DNA of 59,535 nt from Microvirga zambiensis WSM3693 (GCF_016735695.1 NZ_JAERQD010000041.1:1-59535); one strand, 5' to 3'. Shown: positions 32,890 to 42,175, numbered from the stretch's first letter. The notes: generated by a model from the letters alone, not told the origin. A program made the numbers and translations.

Positions 32890-35694
32890 ATGTTCGGCCT
32901 GCCCCTCACCTTCACGGTTCCGCTCGTCCTGACGGCGCTCGCGGCGCTCCCGGCGATCTGGCTGCTCCTGCGCATCACGCCGCCGCAGCCTAGGCGCGTC
33001 GACTTCCCGCCTCTGAAGATCATGGCCGACCTGCGCCCGGAGCAGGAAATGCCCGCGCGCACGCCATGGTGGCTTTTGCTCCTGCGGCTGCTGCTCGCCG
33101 CCTTCCTCATTCTCGCCGCTGCCGGTCCGATCTGGAACCCGCTTGCGGAGGACAGCAATCGCTCGCCACTTCTGATCGTGCTCGACAACGGTTTTGCCGC
33201 TGCTCACGACTGGCGCGACCGCATGAACCTTGCCGCCGAGCGCATCGAGGCAGCGGGACGCGACGGGCGTACGGTCGCGCTCGTGGCAACGGCGGAAGCG
33301 CCCGCTGCCATCGAGCCTTCGAGCCCTGCGACCGCATTGGAGCGTCTGCGCTCCCTCAAGCCCTTGCCGCATCTGCAGGACCGTCAGGCCCATCTCGACT
33401 CGGTCAGGCGTTTTCTGGAATCGACGCCGGACGCCAATATCGTCTGGATCAGCGACGGGGTCGCGGGCGTTGACGGGCAAGCCTTCATCGATGGTTTGGC
33501 GCAAATGGCCGGTGGGTCGCGGATGACCGTCCTCAAATCGGAGCGTGCTCCGGCCCTTGCGGTTGGTGGCGTGGAGAATGCGGGCGGCCGTCTCAATGTC
33601 CGGCTGCTGCGTCCCGAACCGAACGGTCGCGATTCCGGCATCGTGCGCGCGCTCGACCTCAAGAGCCTGCCTCTCGCCGACATGCGCTTCGCCTTCGATC
33701 AGAACGCGACCGAAACGAATGTCGCCTTCGATCTGCCGACCGAAATCCGCAATGCCATCGCCCGCATCGAGATCCTCGGCGAAGGCTCCGCCGGAGCGGT
33801 CCATCTCCTCGACGAGCGCGGCAAGCGCCGGCGCGTTGGCCTCGTCTTCGGCGGCACCTCCGATCAGGCGCAGCCGCTGCTCTCGCCGCTCTACTATATC
33901 GAGCGGGCGCTTGCGCCCTATTCCGAGATCCGCAACGGCCGCGGCGCGGTTGCCGACGCGGTGAACCAATTGATCGACGAGCAGGTCTCCGTGCTCGTGC
34001 TGGCCGATGTGGGCGGGCTCGACCGCGAGACCATGGGCCGGGTCACCGCCTTCGTGGAACAGGGCGGCCTGCTGCTGCGCTTTGCCGGCTCGCGTCTTGC
34101 CGCCGGTAACGACGATCTCGTGCCCGTGCGTCTACGCCGCGGCGGCCGCAGCCTCGGCGGCACCCTTTCCTGGGACACGCCGAAGACCTTCGCTCCCTTC
34201 ACCCGGGAGAGCCCTTATTTCGGCCTCGCCGTGCCGGACGAGATCGGCATCCGCCGCCAGATCCTCGCCGAGCCCGACGGCGACCTGCCGTCCAGGACCT
34301 GGGCTGCGCTCGCCGACGGAACGCCGATCGTGACCGCGGACAAGCGCGGCGACGGCCTGATCGTGCTCTTCCACGTCACCGCCGACACGACCTGGTCGAA
34401 CCTGCCCCTGTCGGGCCTCTTCGTCGACATGCTGCGCCGGACCGTCTCCCTGGCCGGTGCATCGAGCGACACCAATGCTGAGGCCCGCAATGCGGAGAAC
34501 GAGACCGTGGCTCCCCGACTGACGCTCGACGGTTACGGCACCTATATCTCGCCGCCTGCGACCGCGCGTGCCGTGACGCGCAACTATACGGATCGGGCGA
34601 ACGGCGAGCATCCTCCCGGCTTCTACGGCCCGGTGGATTCAAGCCTTGCGGTGAACGCGCTTCTGCCGAACGACCGTCTCGCGCCGCTCAACTTCGCACC
34701 GCTCAACGCCAGGATCGCTCCGCTCGCCGGTGCGCAGACCGTCGATCTGCGCATGCCCCTTTTCATGCTCGCCCTCGTGCTGCTGATCGCCGATACGCTC
34801 GCCTCGCTCTGGCTTGGCGGCCATCTGTCGAACCTCTCCGGCCGGCTGCGCCGGTCGGGCGCCGCCGCCGGCATCGCGCTCGGCGTGATTGCGCTCTTCA
34901 ATCCACCTTCCGATGCGAATGCGCAGGAACGTCGCTCCTCGATGACGATGGAGAGCTCCAATCCGGCGCTCGTGACACGGCTCGCCTACGTGATCACCGG
35001 CGACACGCAGGTCGACGAGACGAGCCGCGCCGGCCTCGCCGGCCTGACGCAGGTCTTGAGCCAGCGCACGGCCCTGTCGCCGGGCGAGCCCATCGGCATC
35101 GATCTCTCGCGCGATGAAGTCGCGTTTTATCCGCTGATCTACTGGCCCGTCGTCGCCTCGCGGCCCATGCCATCGGAAGCTGCGATCCGGCGTCTCGATG
35201 CCTTCATGAAGGGCGGCGGGACGGTGATCTTCGACACCCGTGACGCCTTCGGCAACCGTCCCGACGGCGCGCCGACGGCGGAGGGACAGGCCCTGCGTCG
35301 CATGCTGGCGAGCCTCGACATTCCCGAGCTGGAGCCGGTGCCGGCCGACCATGTCCTCACCAAGACCTTCTACATTCTCGACAGCTTCCCCGGCCGCTAC
35401 GCCACGGGGCAGACCTGGGTCGAGGCCCTGCCGCCCGTACCCGAGGGCGAGCAGAACCGCCCCGCCCGCTCGGGCGATGGCGTCTCGCCCATCATCATCA
35501 CCTCCAACGACCTCGCCGCCGCATGGGCCGTCGGACAGCGCGGCGAATGGCTCTATCCAGTCGTCGGCAGCGACCAGCGCCAGCGGGAATTCTCGTACCG
35601 CAGCGGCGTCAACATCGTCATGTATGCGCTGACCGGCAACTACAAGGCCGATCAGGTGCACGTGCCGGCCCTGCTCGAACGGCTCGGGCAGTAA
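32890..35694 (+). CDS. BatA-like/DUF4159 membrane protein
   Basis: The 934-aa protein starts with a BatA-type N-terminus of two membrane helices (about 5-27 and 57-78) around RRVDFPPLKIM. A VWA-like domain containing LLIVLDNGFAAAHDW follows (about 95-230). A long middle region has a glutamine-amidotransferase-like flavour. Two further helices occur at about 620-665. The C-terminus is a DUF4159 domain (about 695-930; LAYVITGDTQVD, VAFYPLIYWPV, GGTVIFDTRDA). It is probably an inner-membrane assembly factor in the MoxR/DUF58 system. No enzymatic residues were identified. Confidence 0.85.
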   Translation: MFGLPLTFTVPLVLTALAALPAIWLLLRITPPQPRRVDFPPLKIMADLRPEQEMPARTPWWLLLLRLLLAAFLILAAAGPIWNPLAEDSNRSPLLIVLDNGFAAAHDWRDRMNLAAERIEAAGRDGRTVALVATAEAPAAIEPSSPATALERLRSLKPLPHLQDRQAHLDSVRRFLESTPDANIVWISDGVAGVDGQAFIDGLAQMAGGSRMTVLKSERAPALAVGGVENAGGRLNVRLLRPEPNGRDSGIVRALDLKSLPLADMRFAFDQNATETNVAFDLPTEIRNAIARIEILGEGSAGAVHLLDERGKRRRVGLVFGGTSDQAQPLLSPLYYIERALAPYSEIRNGRGAVADAVNQLIDEQVSVLVLADVGGLDRETMGRVTAFVEQGGLLLRFAGSRLAAGNDDLVPVRLRRGGRSLGGTLSWDTPKTFAPFTRESPYFGLAVPDEIGIRRQILAEPDGDLPSRTWAALADGTPIVTADKRGDGLIVLFHVTADTTWSNLPLSGLFVDMLRRTVSLAGASSDTNAEARNAENETVAPRLTLDGYGTYISPPATARAVTRNYTDRANGEHPPGFYGPVDSSLAVNALLPNDRLAPLNFAPLNARIAPLAGAQTVDLRMPLFMLALVLLIADTLASLWLGGHLSNLSGRLRRSGAAAGIALGVIALFNPPSDANAQERRSSMTMESSNPALVTRLAYVITGDTQVDETSRAGLAGLTQVLSQRTALSPGEPIGIDLSRDEVAFYPLIYWPVVASRPMPSEAAIRRLDAFMKGGGTVIFDTRDAFGNRPDGAPTAEGQALRRMLASLDIPELEPVPADHVLTKTFYILDSFPGRYATGQTWVEALPPVPEGEQNRPARSGDGVSPIIITSNDLAAAWAVGQRGEWLYPVVGSDQRQREFSYRSGVNIVMYALTGNYKADQVHVPALLERLGQ

Positions 35695-35707
35695 GGGGGG
35701 GCTTGTT

Positions 35708-37780
35708 TTGCTTTCGGTCAGCTTCTCCCCCCTCATCCCGACCTACGCCCTCTGGGGCCTCGGTGCGGTCGTCGCGCTGCTGGCGATTCTGGCGCTGATC
35801 TCCCGCGGCCCTGTCGCGATCCTGCGCGCCGTCGCGCTCGGGCTCGTCCTTCTGGCGCTGGCCAACCCGGCCTTGGTGCAGGAGGACCGGGAGAAGGTAA
35901 AGGACATCGTCGCGGTGGTGATCGACCGCTCGACCTCGCAGACGCTCGGCGACCGCTCGCCGATGACCGATCAGGTGCGTTCGGAACTGGAGCGCCGCTT
36001 CGGCTCGCTGGCCGATGTGGATCCGCGCTTCATCGAGGCGGAGGACGGCAACGGCGATGACGGCACGCGCCTCTTCGCTGCTCTCTCCAACGGCCTCGCC
36101 GACGTGCCGCCGGATCGGCTCGCCGGCGTCATCTTCGTCACCGACGGCGTGGTGCACGACATTCCGCCTTCCGTGGAAGGCCTCGGCTTTCGGGCACCGC
36201 TGCACGCCCTCATCACCGGTCGTCCGGATGAGCGCGACCGGCAGATCAAGCTTCTGGAAGCGCCGCGCTTCGGCATCGTCGGCAAGGATCAGACGATCCG
36301 CGCGCAGATCATGGAACGCGGCGGTACCGGCACGGCGCTCGTTACCGTACGCCGCGACGGGCAGGTGCTGACTCGCCAGCAGGTGCGGGCCGACACGCCT
36401 TTTTCCCTCGACGTCCGCATCGAGCATGGCGGCACCAACGTGGTCGAGCTCGAAGTGGAAGGCCTTCCGAACGAGCTGACGCAGGCCAACAACCGCGCCG
36501 TCGTTCCCATCGAGGGAATTCGCGAGAAGCTGCGCGTGCTCCTCGTCTCCGGCGAGCCGCATGCGGGCGAGCGCACATGGCGCAACCTTCTCAAGTCGGA
36601 TGCGAATGTGGATCTCGTCCACTTCACGATCCTTCGCCCGCCGGAGAAGCAGGACGGCACGCCGATCAACGAACTCTCGCTGATCGCCTTCCCGACCCGC
36701 GAGCTGTTCCAGCAGAAGATCAAGGAATTCGACCTGATCATCTTCGACCGCTACGCGAACCAGAGCATCCTGCCGTCGAGCTATTTCGAGAACATCGTGC
36801 GCTACGTGCGCGACGGCGGCGCGATCCTGGTGGCGGCGGGGCCTGAATTCGCAAGCTACGGCAGCCTCGCGCAGACCCGGCTCGCGCCGATCATTCCGGG
36901 TCAGCCCAACGGCAGCATCGTCGAGCAGCCCTACAAGGCGGAGATCACCGATACGGGCGATCGCCACCCGGTCACCCGCGACCTTCCGGGCTCCGAGCAG
37001 TCGCCGCCCGCATGGGGCGAGTGGCTGCGCATCATCGGCTCACAGGTGCAGTCGGGCTCGACCCTGATGTCGGGCGCGAACGACCTGCCGCTCCTCGTGC
37101 TGCGCCGGGAGGAGAAAGGGCGCGTGGCGCTCCTGCTCTCAGACCATGCCTGGCTCTGGGCGCGCGGCTATCAGGACGGCGGGCCGCATCTCGACCTTCT
37201 GCGCCGCCTGGCCCATTGGCTCATGAAGGAGCCGGCCCTGGAGGAAGAAGCGCTTCGCGCCAGCGCTCAAGGGCGCGACATCCGCATCGAGCGGCAGAGC
37301 ATGGCGGAAACTGTCGATCCCGCGACCCTCACGGCGCCGAGCGGCGCGGAGAGCAGCGTCGCGCTCACGGAAACCCGCCCCGGCCTGTTCACGGCGCAGG
37401 TGGCAAGCCGCGAGCTCGGTCTGCACACCATCCGCTCCGGCGATCTCATCACTTTCGTCAGCATCGGACCGGCGAACCCGCGCGAGCTGATGGACGTGTT
37501 CAGCAACACCGAGTCGCTCGCCTCCATCGCCGAGGCGACCGGCGGATCGGTGCGGCGCGTGGCGATCGTGGGGGATCAGAGCATCACGGTGCCGCGGATC
37601 CTCGCCGTGCATTCCGGCACGCGCTTCTCAGGCGGCGACTGGATCGGCATCAGGCCGAGCGAGAGCGCCATCGTGCGCGGCATCTCGGTCTTCCCGATGG
37701 CGCTCGGTTTCATCGGACTGGCGCTGCTGATCGGTTCGACTCTGGCCGCCTGGCTGATCGAGGGACGGCGGCGAGCGTAA
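35708..37780 (+). CDS. Large membrane protein with VWA-like and amidotransferase-like regions
   Basis: The 690-aa protein has two N-terminal helices (about 11-55, including ALWGLGAVVALLAILALI), a VWA-like segment (DIVAVVIDRSTSQTL, about 63-77), a central region resembling a class I glutamine amidotransferase-like fold (LLVSGEPHAGERTWRNLL to AILVAAGPEFASYG, about 278-382) and a C-terminal helix (about 662-684). The start is TTG, preceded by AAGGGGGG; no ATG fits. It closes the MoxR-DUF58-DUF4159 operon and is presumably part of the same envelope complex. Its function is unknown. Confidence 0.82.
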   Translation: MLSVSFSPLIPTYALWGLGAVVALLAILALISRGPVAILRAVALGLVLLALANPALVQEDREKVKDIVAVVIDRSTSQTLGDRSPMTDQVRSELERRFGSLADVDPRFIEAEDGNGDDGTRLFAALSNGLADVPPDRLAGVIFVTDGVVHDIPPSVEGLGFRAPLHALITGRPDERDRQIKLLEAPRFGIVGKDQTIRAQIMERGGTGTALVTVRRDGQVLTRQQVRADTPFSLDVRIEHGGTNVVELEVEGLPNELTQANNRAVVPIEGIREKLRVLLVSGEPHAGERTWRNLLKSDANVDLVHFTILRPPEKQDGTPINELSLIAFPTRELFQQKIKEFDLIIFDRYANQSILPSSYFENIVRYVRDGGAILVAAGPEFASYGSLAQTRLAPIIPGQPNGSIVEQPYKAEITDTGDRHPVTRDLPGSEQSPPAWGEWLRIIGSQVQSGSTLMSGANDLPLLVLRREEKGRVALLLSDHAWLWARGYQDGGPHLDLLRRLAHWLMKEPALEEEALRASAQGRDIRIERQSMAETVDPATLTAPSGAESSVALTETRPGLFTAQVASRELGLHTIRSGDLITFVSIGPANPRELMDVFSNTESLASIAEATGGSVRRVAIVGDQSITVPRILAVHSGTRFSGGDWIGIRPSESAIVRGISVFPMALGFIGLALLIGSTLAAWLIEGRRRA

Positions 37781-37800
37781 GGCGAAGCCGTCACGCTCCA

Positions 37801-37908
37801 CGTCATCACCTCCCTGGACTTGATCCGGGGATCGGTGCCGGTGATCCCGATTATGAAAAGCGCTGAGCTTCACCTTATCGGGATGGCCGGCACGAGGCCG
37901 GCCATGAC
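37801..37908. repeat. Dispersed repeat family B, copy 2
   Basis: The same element as 27853-27942, with an insertion of about 18 bases in the left hairpin. It keeps GTGCCGGTGATCCCGATTA, AAAAGCGCTG and the right hairpin ATGGCCGGC/GCCGGCCAT. It lies between the convergent MoxR-operon end and the acetyltransferase gene. Confidence 0.82.
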
Positions 37909-37931
37909 GTCGGGGGCGATGGAGGCCTCGG

Positions 37932-38444
37932 CTATCCACCCATGGCAGGAATCGTGGTCACCAGCCCCCGCGCACGGGCCATGGCACCCTCCGCCAGTTC
38001 CAGCGCGAGAAAGCGCGCGGGATTGACCGGACCGGGCAGCTGCAGATCCTGGGGCGGAATGCGCTTGAAGCCGAAACGGCTGTAATAGGGCTCGTCGCCG
38101 ACGAGCAGCACGAGCGTATGGCCCTTCGCCTTGGCGGCTTCCAGGGAGCGGCTCATCAGGGCGGCGCCGATGCCACGGCTCTCGAAGGCGGGCTCGACGG
38201 TCAGCGGCCCGAGCATCAGGGCCGCCTCCTCGCCCGCCATGACCGGCGTCATGCGCACCGAGCCGACGAGCAGGGTGCCGACCATGGCGGTAAAGGACAA
38301 ATCGATGAGATGAGGGGCACCCTCCCGCAGGCGCGAGGCCGTGCGGGCGAAGCGACCCGGGCCGAAGGCGCGCTCGTGCAGGCGCTCGATGGCCTCGGAA
38401 TCGATGGGTTGTTCGGTGCGGATCTGGAGCGAGAGCTCAGTCAT
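37932..38444 (-). CDS. GNAT family N-acetyltransferase (YhbS-like)
   Basis: The 170-aa product is a GCN5-type acetyltransferase. The acetyl-CoA-binding motif reads ESRGIGAALMSRSLEAAKAK (about 89-108; R/Q-x-x-G-x-G/A), and LVLLVGDEPYYSRFGFKRI marks the COG3153/YhbS subgroup. N-terminal RTEQPIDSEAIERLHERAF is also typical. The acceptor substrate is unknown. It is a single gene with a family B repeat downstream. Confidence 0.9.
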   Translation of the reverse strand: MTELSLQIRTEQPIDSEAIERLHERAFGPGRFARTASRLREGAPHLIDLSFTAMVGTLLVGSVRMTPVMAGEEAALMLGPLTVEPAFESRGIGAALMSRSLEAAKAKGHTLVLLVGDEPYYSRFGFKRIPPQDLQLPGPVNPARFLALELAEGAMARARGLVTTIPAMGG

Positions 38445-38599
38445 GACGGACTCAGGCGAAAGACGAAAACGGAAAATGGCGGCTGGAGAGGTCTCAGCCG
38501 TGTCGTCGTCGCAGAATCCGGGTGTTGGTCATGAGGCTTAAGCGCTTCCGTTGTGGCGTTAGGCCATAGCAGCGTCGGGAACGCGGCGCAAACCCTCTC

Positions 38600-39082
38600 T
38601 CACCAATTCGCAGAGATCGGCTGCTCCGCAAGGATTTCCGCCAAGCGGTTGCGGGTGGCCGTGGTCGTCCCCTCCGGCAGCCGGTCGAGGGGAAAGAACC
38701 CGGCCTCCGCGATCTCGCGGTCCGGCCGTTTGACCTCCAGCACCGTGAAGCGCCGGATCACGTAGACGAGCACGTGATCGCGCCGCGATATCTTTCTGTT
38801 GAAGAACACGCCGAACAGGACCGGCGGCTCGTCCATCGCGATGCGGGCCTCCTCGTTCAGCTCGCGCTCGAGGGCGACGAGCGCGGTCTCCCCTGTCTCG
38901 ACGCCGCCGCCCGGCAGATGCCAGCCGGGCACATAGGTATGGCGGATGAGGAAGACCCGGTTCTCCTGATCGAGAACGACGCCGCGGACGCCGAGGGTCA
39001 TGCCGCGGGAGAAGCGCCAATAGGTGTGGAGCGCCCGGGAAATCAGCCGCGATGAGGGTCGGGAGGGGCGGGACTCGGACAT
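38600..39082 (-). CDS. Nudix hydrolase
   Basis: The 160-aa product contains a complete Nudix box, GGGVETGETALVALERELNEEA (about 58-79), with the metal-binding RELNEEA. It resembles ADP-ribose or nucleotide-sugar pyrophosphatases. The preceding RVFLIRHTYVPGWHLPGGG is characteristic. Substrate unknown. I use the ATG at 39082; an in-frame GTG at 39133 would add 17 residues, and neither has a clear ribosome-binding site. Confidence 0.87.
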   Translation of the reverse strand: MSESRPSRPSSRLISRALHTYWRFSRGMTLGVRGVVLDQENRVFLIRHTYVPGWHLPGGGVETGETALVALERELNEEARIAMDEPPVLFGVFFNRKISRRDHVLVYVIRRFTVLEVKRPDREIAEAGFFPLDRLPEGTTTATRNRLAEILAEQPISANW

Positions 39083-39214
39083 CGGATCAGATGAGCATGG
39101 TTCGATTACCGGAGGATGAACGTCGTCATTCACTTATTGCATAGCTGTTCCCGCAAAATGGCGCGTGACCCGCACTATACGAAGGTCTAATACAGCGCCA
39201 GCAAAGGTGTTCCA

Positions 39215-39334
39215 ATGTTTCTCGCTCTGATCCTGTCCCGTCTCAACCGCTCCGCCCGCTTTTCCTGGTCCCCGGCCCTCAACTTCGAGGACCGCTCGGT
39301 CTACTCGACCCTGATCCCGGGCGCGCAGTACTGA
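39215..39334 (+). CDS. Small ORF, 39 aa
   Basis: The ATG at 39215 follows GCAAAGGTGTTCCA, with AAAGG at suitable distance. The product is MFLALILSRLNRSARFSWSP followed by a polar tail ending LIPGAQY. There is a short hydrophobic N-terminus and a basic middle. It resembles small ORFs of unknown role seen in this group, but I can support it only by start site and codon use. It lies upstream of mbfA on the same strand, 85 bases before its start. Confidence 0.4.
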   Translation: MFLALILSRLNRSARFSWSPALNFEDRSVYSTLIPGAQY

Positions 39335-39390
39335 GCTTCAGGCCTCTCCCCCTGCCTCTGCAGGGTGGCTTGGCACAGGCTCGCTTTCTT

Positions 39391-39409
39391 GTTTAGAATA
39401 TTTCTAAAC
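39391..39409 (+). promoter_or_regulatory. Iron control element (ICE box) upstream of mbfA
   Basis: GTTTAGAA and TTCTAAAC are perfectly inverted around TAT, 10 bases before the mbfA ATG. This matches the ICE motif bound by Irr in Hyphomicrobiales, where Irr represses mbfA under low iron. The assignment rests on motif and gene context. Confidence 0.8.
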
Positions 39410-39419
39410 AGGAGCGGGT

Positions 39420-40391
39420 ATGAAGTCTCTGTCCGAACTCTCCGAGCGCGAGGTCGTCGCGCTCGCGATCGCCAATGAAGAGGAAGATTCGCGAATCTAT
39501 CAGCATTTCGCGGATCGCCTTCGCCCCGACTTTCCCGCCTCCGCCGAGATCTTCGATGGCATGGCCGAGGAAGAGCGGGCCCATCGCAACTCCCTCTATG
39601 GCTTCTACCGCTCCCGGTTCGGTGAGCATCTCCCGCCGATCCGCCGGGAGGACGTGCGCGGCTTCCTGAAGCGGCGCGCAGTCTGGTGGAGCCCCCATCT
39701 CGATCTCGACCGCATGCGCCGCGAGGCTGAGGTCATGGAACTCCAGGCCGCGAGCTTCTACGACAAGGCCGCCCAGCAGACTCTCGACGTCTCGGTGCGC
39801 GAGCTGTTCACCCGTCTTGCCGAAGTCGAGCGCGGGCACGAGCGCAAGGCGAGCGAACTGCATGCCGCCCATCTGAACGAGAACGTGGAGGCCGCGGAAG
39901 AGCATGCCCGCCGCAGGCTCTTCGTGCTGCAATACGTCCAGCCGGGACTGGCAGGCCTCATCGACGGCTCGGTCTCGACCCTCGCCCCACTCTTCGCCGC
40001 TGCTTTCGCGACCCAGAACAACTGGGAGACCTTTCTCGTCGGCCTTGCGGCATCCGTCGGCGCCGGCATCAGCATGGGTCTGACGGAAGCGCTCTCCGAC
40101 GACGGCGAGATCACCGGCCGCGGCTCGCCCTGGCTGCGCGGCCTCGTCTGCGGATTCATGACCGCGGCCGGCGGCATCGGGCACACCCTGCCTTATCTGG
40201 TGCCGGATTCCTGGCCCAATGCGTTCATTCTCGCGACCAGCATCGCGGCCCTCGTGGTGGCGGTCGAGCTCGTCGCGATCTCCTGGATCCGCACGCGGTA
40301 CATGGACACGCCGTTCTGGAGCGCGACCATGCAGGTCGTCTTAGGAGGCGTTCTCGTGCTTCTGGCCGGTATCTTCATCGGCAGCGCTTGA
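39420..40391 (+). CDS. mbfA: Membrane-bound ferritin-like iron exporter MbfA
   Basis: The 323-aa protein fuses an N-terminal ferritin-like four-helix domain (about 1-150) to a C-terminal VIT1/CCC1-type membrane domain (about 175-323). Ferritin di-iron ligands are visible as E-E in ANEEEDSRIYQHF, EEERAHRN, EVMELQAASFY and EVERGHERKA. The membrane half includes GLIDGSVSTLAPLFAAAFA. MbfA exports iron and protects against iron and peroxide stress. The ribosome-binding site AGGAG lies 5 bases upstream. An Irr-type box precedes it, consistent with iron control. Confidence 0.93.
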   Translation: MKSLSELSEREVVALAIANEEEDSRIYQHFADRLRPDFPASAEIFDGMAEEERAHRNSLYGFYRSRFGEHLPPIRREDVRGFLKRRAVWWSPHLDLDRMRREAEVMELQAASFYDKAAQQTLDVSVRELFTRLAEVERGHERKASELHAAHLNENVEAAEEHARRRLFVLQYVQPGLAGLIDGSVSTLAPLFAAAFATQNNWETFLVGLAASVGAGISMGLTEALSDDGEITGRGSPWLRGLVCGFMTAAGGIGHTLPYLVPDSWPNAFILATSIAALVVAVELVAISWIRTRYMDTPFWSATMQVVLGGVLVLLAGIFIGSA

Positions 40392-40445
40392 CGGGGCGGG
40401 GCGGGCGCGCGAACTCTCCTGTCCCCTTGCATCAACCCGGCCGTC

Positions 40446-41360
40446 ATGTTCCGCATCGCTCACCTGACCGACCCCCATGTGGGACCCCTCCCCCGGCCGC
40501 GCCTGAAACAGCTTTTGAGCAAGCGCCTGACCGGCTGGTACAACTGGCATCGCAGCCGGCAGGACCTGCACGACATGGAGCTGCTGGCGGAGCTCGTCGC
40601 CGACATCCATGCTCAGAAGCCCGACCACATCACCTGCACCGGCGACACCTGCAATATCGGCCTCCCCGACGAATGGAAGACCTCCCGCGTCTTCCTCGAA
40701 GGCCTGGGCGATCCCTCCCGCGTCACCTTCGTGCCGGGCAACCACGATGCCTATGTTCGCGGCTCCCTCGAAGGTCTCATGCGGGAGATCGCACCCTGGA
40801 CTCGGGGCGACGACGGCCGAGAGGCCGTCTTTCCCTATCTGCGCCGCTACGGCCGCATCGCCATCATCGGCCTGTCATCCGCCATTCCGACCCTGCCCTT
40901 CGTGGCCTCCGGCCGGGTCGGCTCGAAGCAGACCAAGGTTGTGGAGCAGATCCTCGGAGAGCTCGGGCGCGATCCGGACTGCTTCCGCATCATCCTCATC
41001 CATCACCCGCCCCATGTCGGCGGGGCGGAAGCCGGGCGCAATCTCACCGATGCGCGCCGCTTCGAGAAGATGCTCGGCCGGGTCGGCGCCGAGCTCGTGC
41101 TCCACGGCCACAACCATGTCGGCTCGCTCGCCCATCTCGACGGCCCGCGCGGCCCGATCCCGGTGATCGGAGCCCCCTCCGCCTCGGCCCGCAGCGGCAC
41201 GCTGACCCATAAGGCCGGCTATCACCTCTTCACCATCGACAGGGACGAGACCGGTTTCCTTCTGATGGCGGAACTGCGCGGCCTGAAGCCGGACGGCACC
41301 GTGGGCGGCATGGGTATGCTCTCGCTCGCCCGCATTCGCCAGCCGCTGGACAAGCCTTGA
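40446..41360 (+). CDS. Metallophosphoesterase (calcineurin-like)
   Basis: The 304-aa product carries the calcineurin-like phosphoesterase motifs in order: HLTDPHVG (6-13, D-x-H), HITCTGDTCN (about 59-68, GD), VPGNHDA (about 94-100, GNH(D)), IHHPP (about 182-186) and HGHNH (about 217-221). These bind two metals. Family members range from cyclic nucleotide phosphodiesterases to nucleotidases, so the substrate is open. It is 54 bases downstream of mbfA and could be co-transcribed with it. Confidence 0.92.
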   Translation: MFRIAHLTDPHVGPLPRPRLKQLLSKRLTGWYNWHRSRQDLHDMELLAELVADIHAQKPDHITCTGDTCNIGLPDEWKTSRVFLEGLGDPSRVTFVPGNHDAYVRGSLEGLMREIAPWTRGDDGREAVFPYLRRYGRIAIIGLSSAIPTLPFVASGRVGSKQTKVVEQILGELGRDPDCFRIILIHHPPHVGGAEAGRNLTDARRFEKMLGRVGAELVLHGHNHVGSLAHLDGPRGPIPVIGAPSASARSGTLTHKAGYHLFTIDRDETGFLLMAELRGLKPDGTVGGMGMLSLARIRQPLDKP

Positions 41361-41476
41361 CGGCGGGCTCTCCGCCCGCGGTTCCACTGCCTTCGCGCTT
41401 GTGGCGGGCCTCCCAACGTGTAGGTAGGGAGCCGTCCGGACCCCGTCCGTCATTCATCGACCTACCGCGAGCTGCC

Positions 41477-42175
41477 ATGGCCTACGTCATCCCTGAGCCT
41501 TCGATTGCCGCCCTCCCCGTTGCCGGCACCGATGATCTCTTCCCCGTCCGCCGCGTCTACTGCGTCGGCCGCAGCTATGCCGCCCACGCCCGGGAGATGG
41601 GTGGCGACCCCACCCGCGAGCCGCCCTTCTTCTTCATGAAACCGGCGGATGCCCTGCAGCCCGTGGCCGGCGTTGAAGTGACGGATCATCCGTATCCGCC
41701 GAAGACCGGGAATTACCACTTCGAGGTCGAGATGGTGGTTGCTCTCGCCAAGGGCGGGCGGGATATCCCCGTCGATAAGGCTCTCGACCACGTCTTCGGC
41801 TATGCGATCGGCCTCGACATGACCCGCCGCGACCTGCAGGACGAGGCCAAGCAGCTCCGCCGTCCCTGGGAGCTCGGCAAGGCCGCGGACCTCTCCGGGC
41901 CTGTCGGACTGCTTCATCCGGCCTCGAAGATCGGCCATCCCGCGTCCGGCTCCATTACTCTCGCGGTCGACGGTGTGGTCAGGCAGAAGGCCGACCTGTC
42001 CGACATGATCTGGTCGGTCGCCGAGCAGATCGCCTATCTCTCCTCCTATTTCGAGCTCGCCCCGGGCGACGTGATCTTCTCCGGCACGCCGGAGGGCGTG
42101 GGCGCAGTGACGCAGGGGCAGACGATGACGGCCGCCGTCGAGGGCCTTGGCGAGATCCGTTTGCGGGTTGTGTAG
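41477..42175 (+). CDS. Fumarylacetoacetate hydrolase family protein
   Basis: The 232-aa product matches the small FAH-family hydrolases. YCVGRSYAAHAREMG, FFFMKPADAL, YHFEVEMVVAL (E-x-E metal ligands), YAIGLDMTRRDLQDEAK and VIFSGTPEGVGAVTQGQTM are all present. Members act as acylpyruvases, oxaloacetate decarboxylases or hydratases in aromatic-compound breakdown. Its exact substrate is unclear. I use the ATG at 41477; an open frame of 40 codons upstream overlaps the previous gene's stop and lacks family support. Confidence 0.92.
   Translation: MAYVIPEPSIAALPVAGTDDLFPVRRVYCVGRSYAAHAREMGGDPTREPPFFFMKPADALQPVAGVEVTDHPYPPKTGNYHFEVEMVVALAKGGRDIPVDKALDHVFGYAIGLDMTRRDLQDEAKQLRRPWELGKAADLSGPVGLLHPASKIGHPASGSITLAVDGVVRQKADLSDMIWSVAEQIAYLSSYFELAPGDVIFSGTPEGVGAVTQGQTMTAAVEGLGEIRLRVV

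Noticed and set aside
39134..39214. Promoter GTGACC-N17-TAATAC before the 39-aa ORF
   Set aside because: Both hexamers are weak matches, and other alignments are equally good, so I do not call it.
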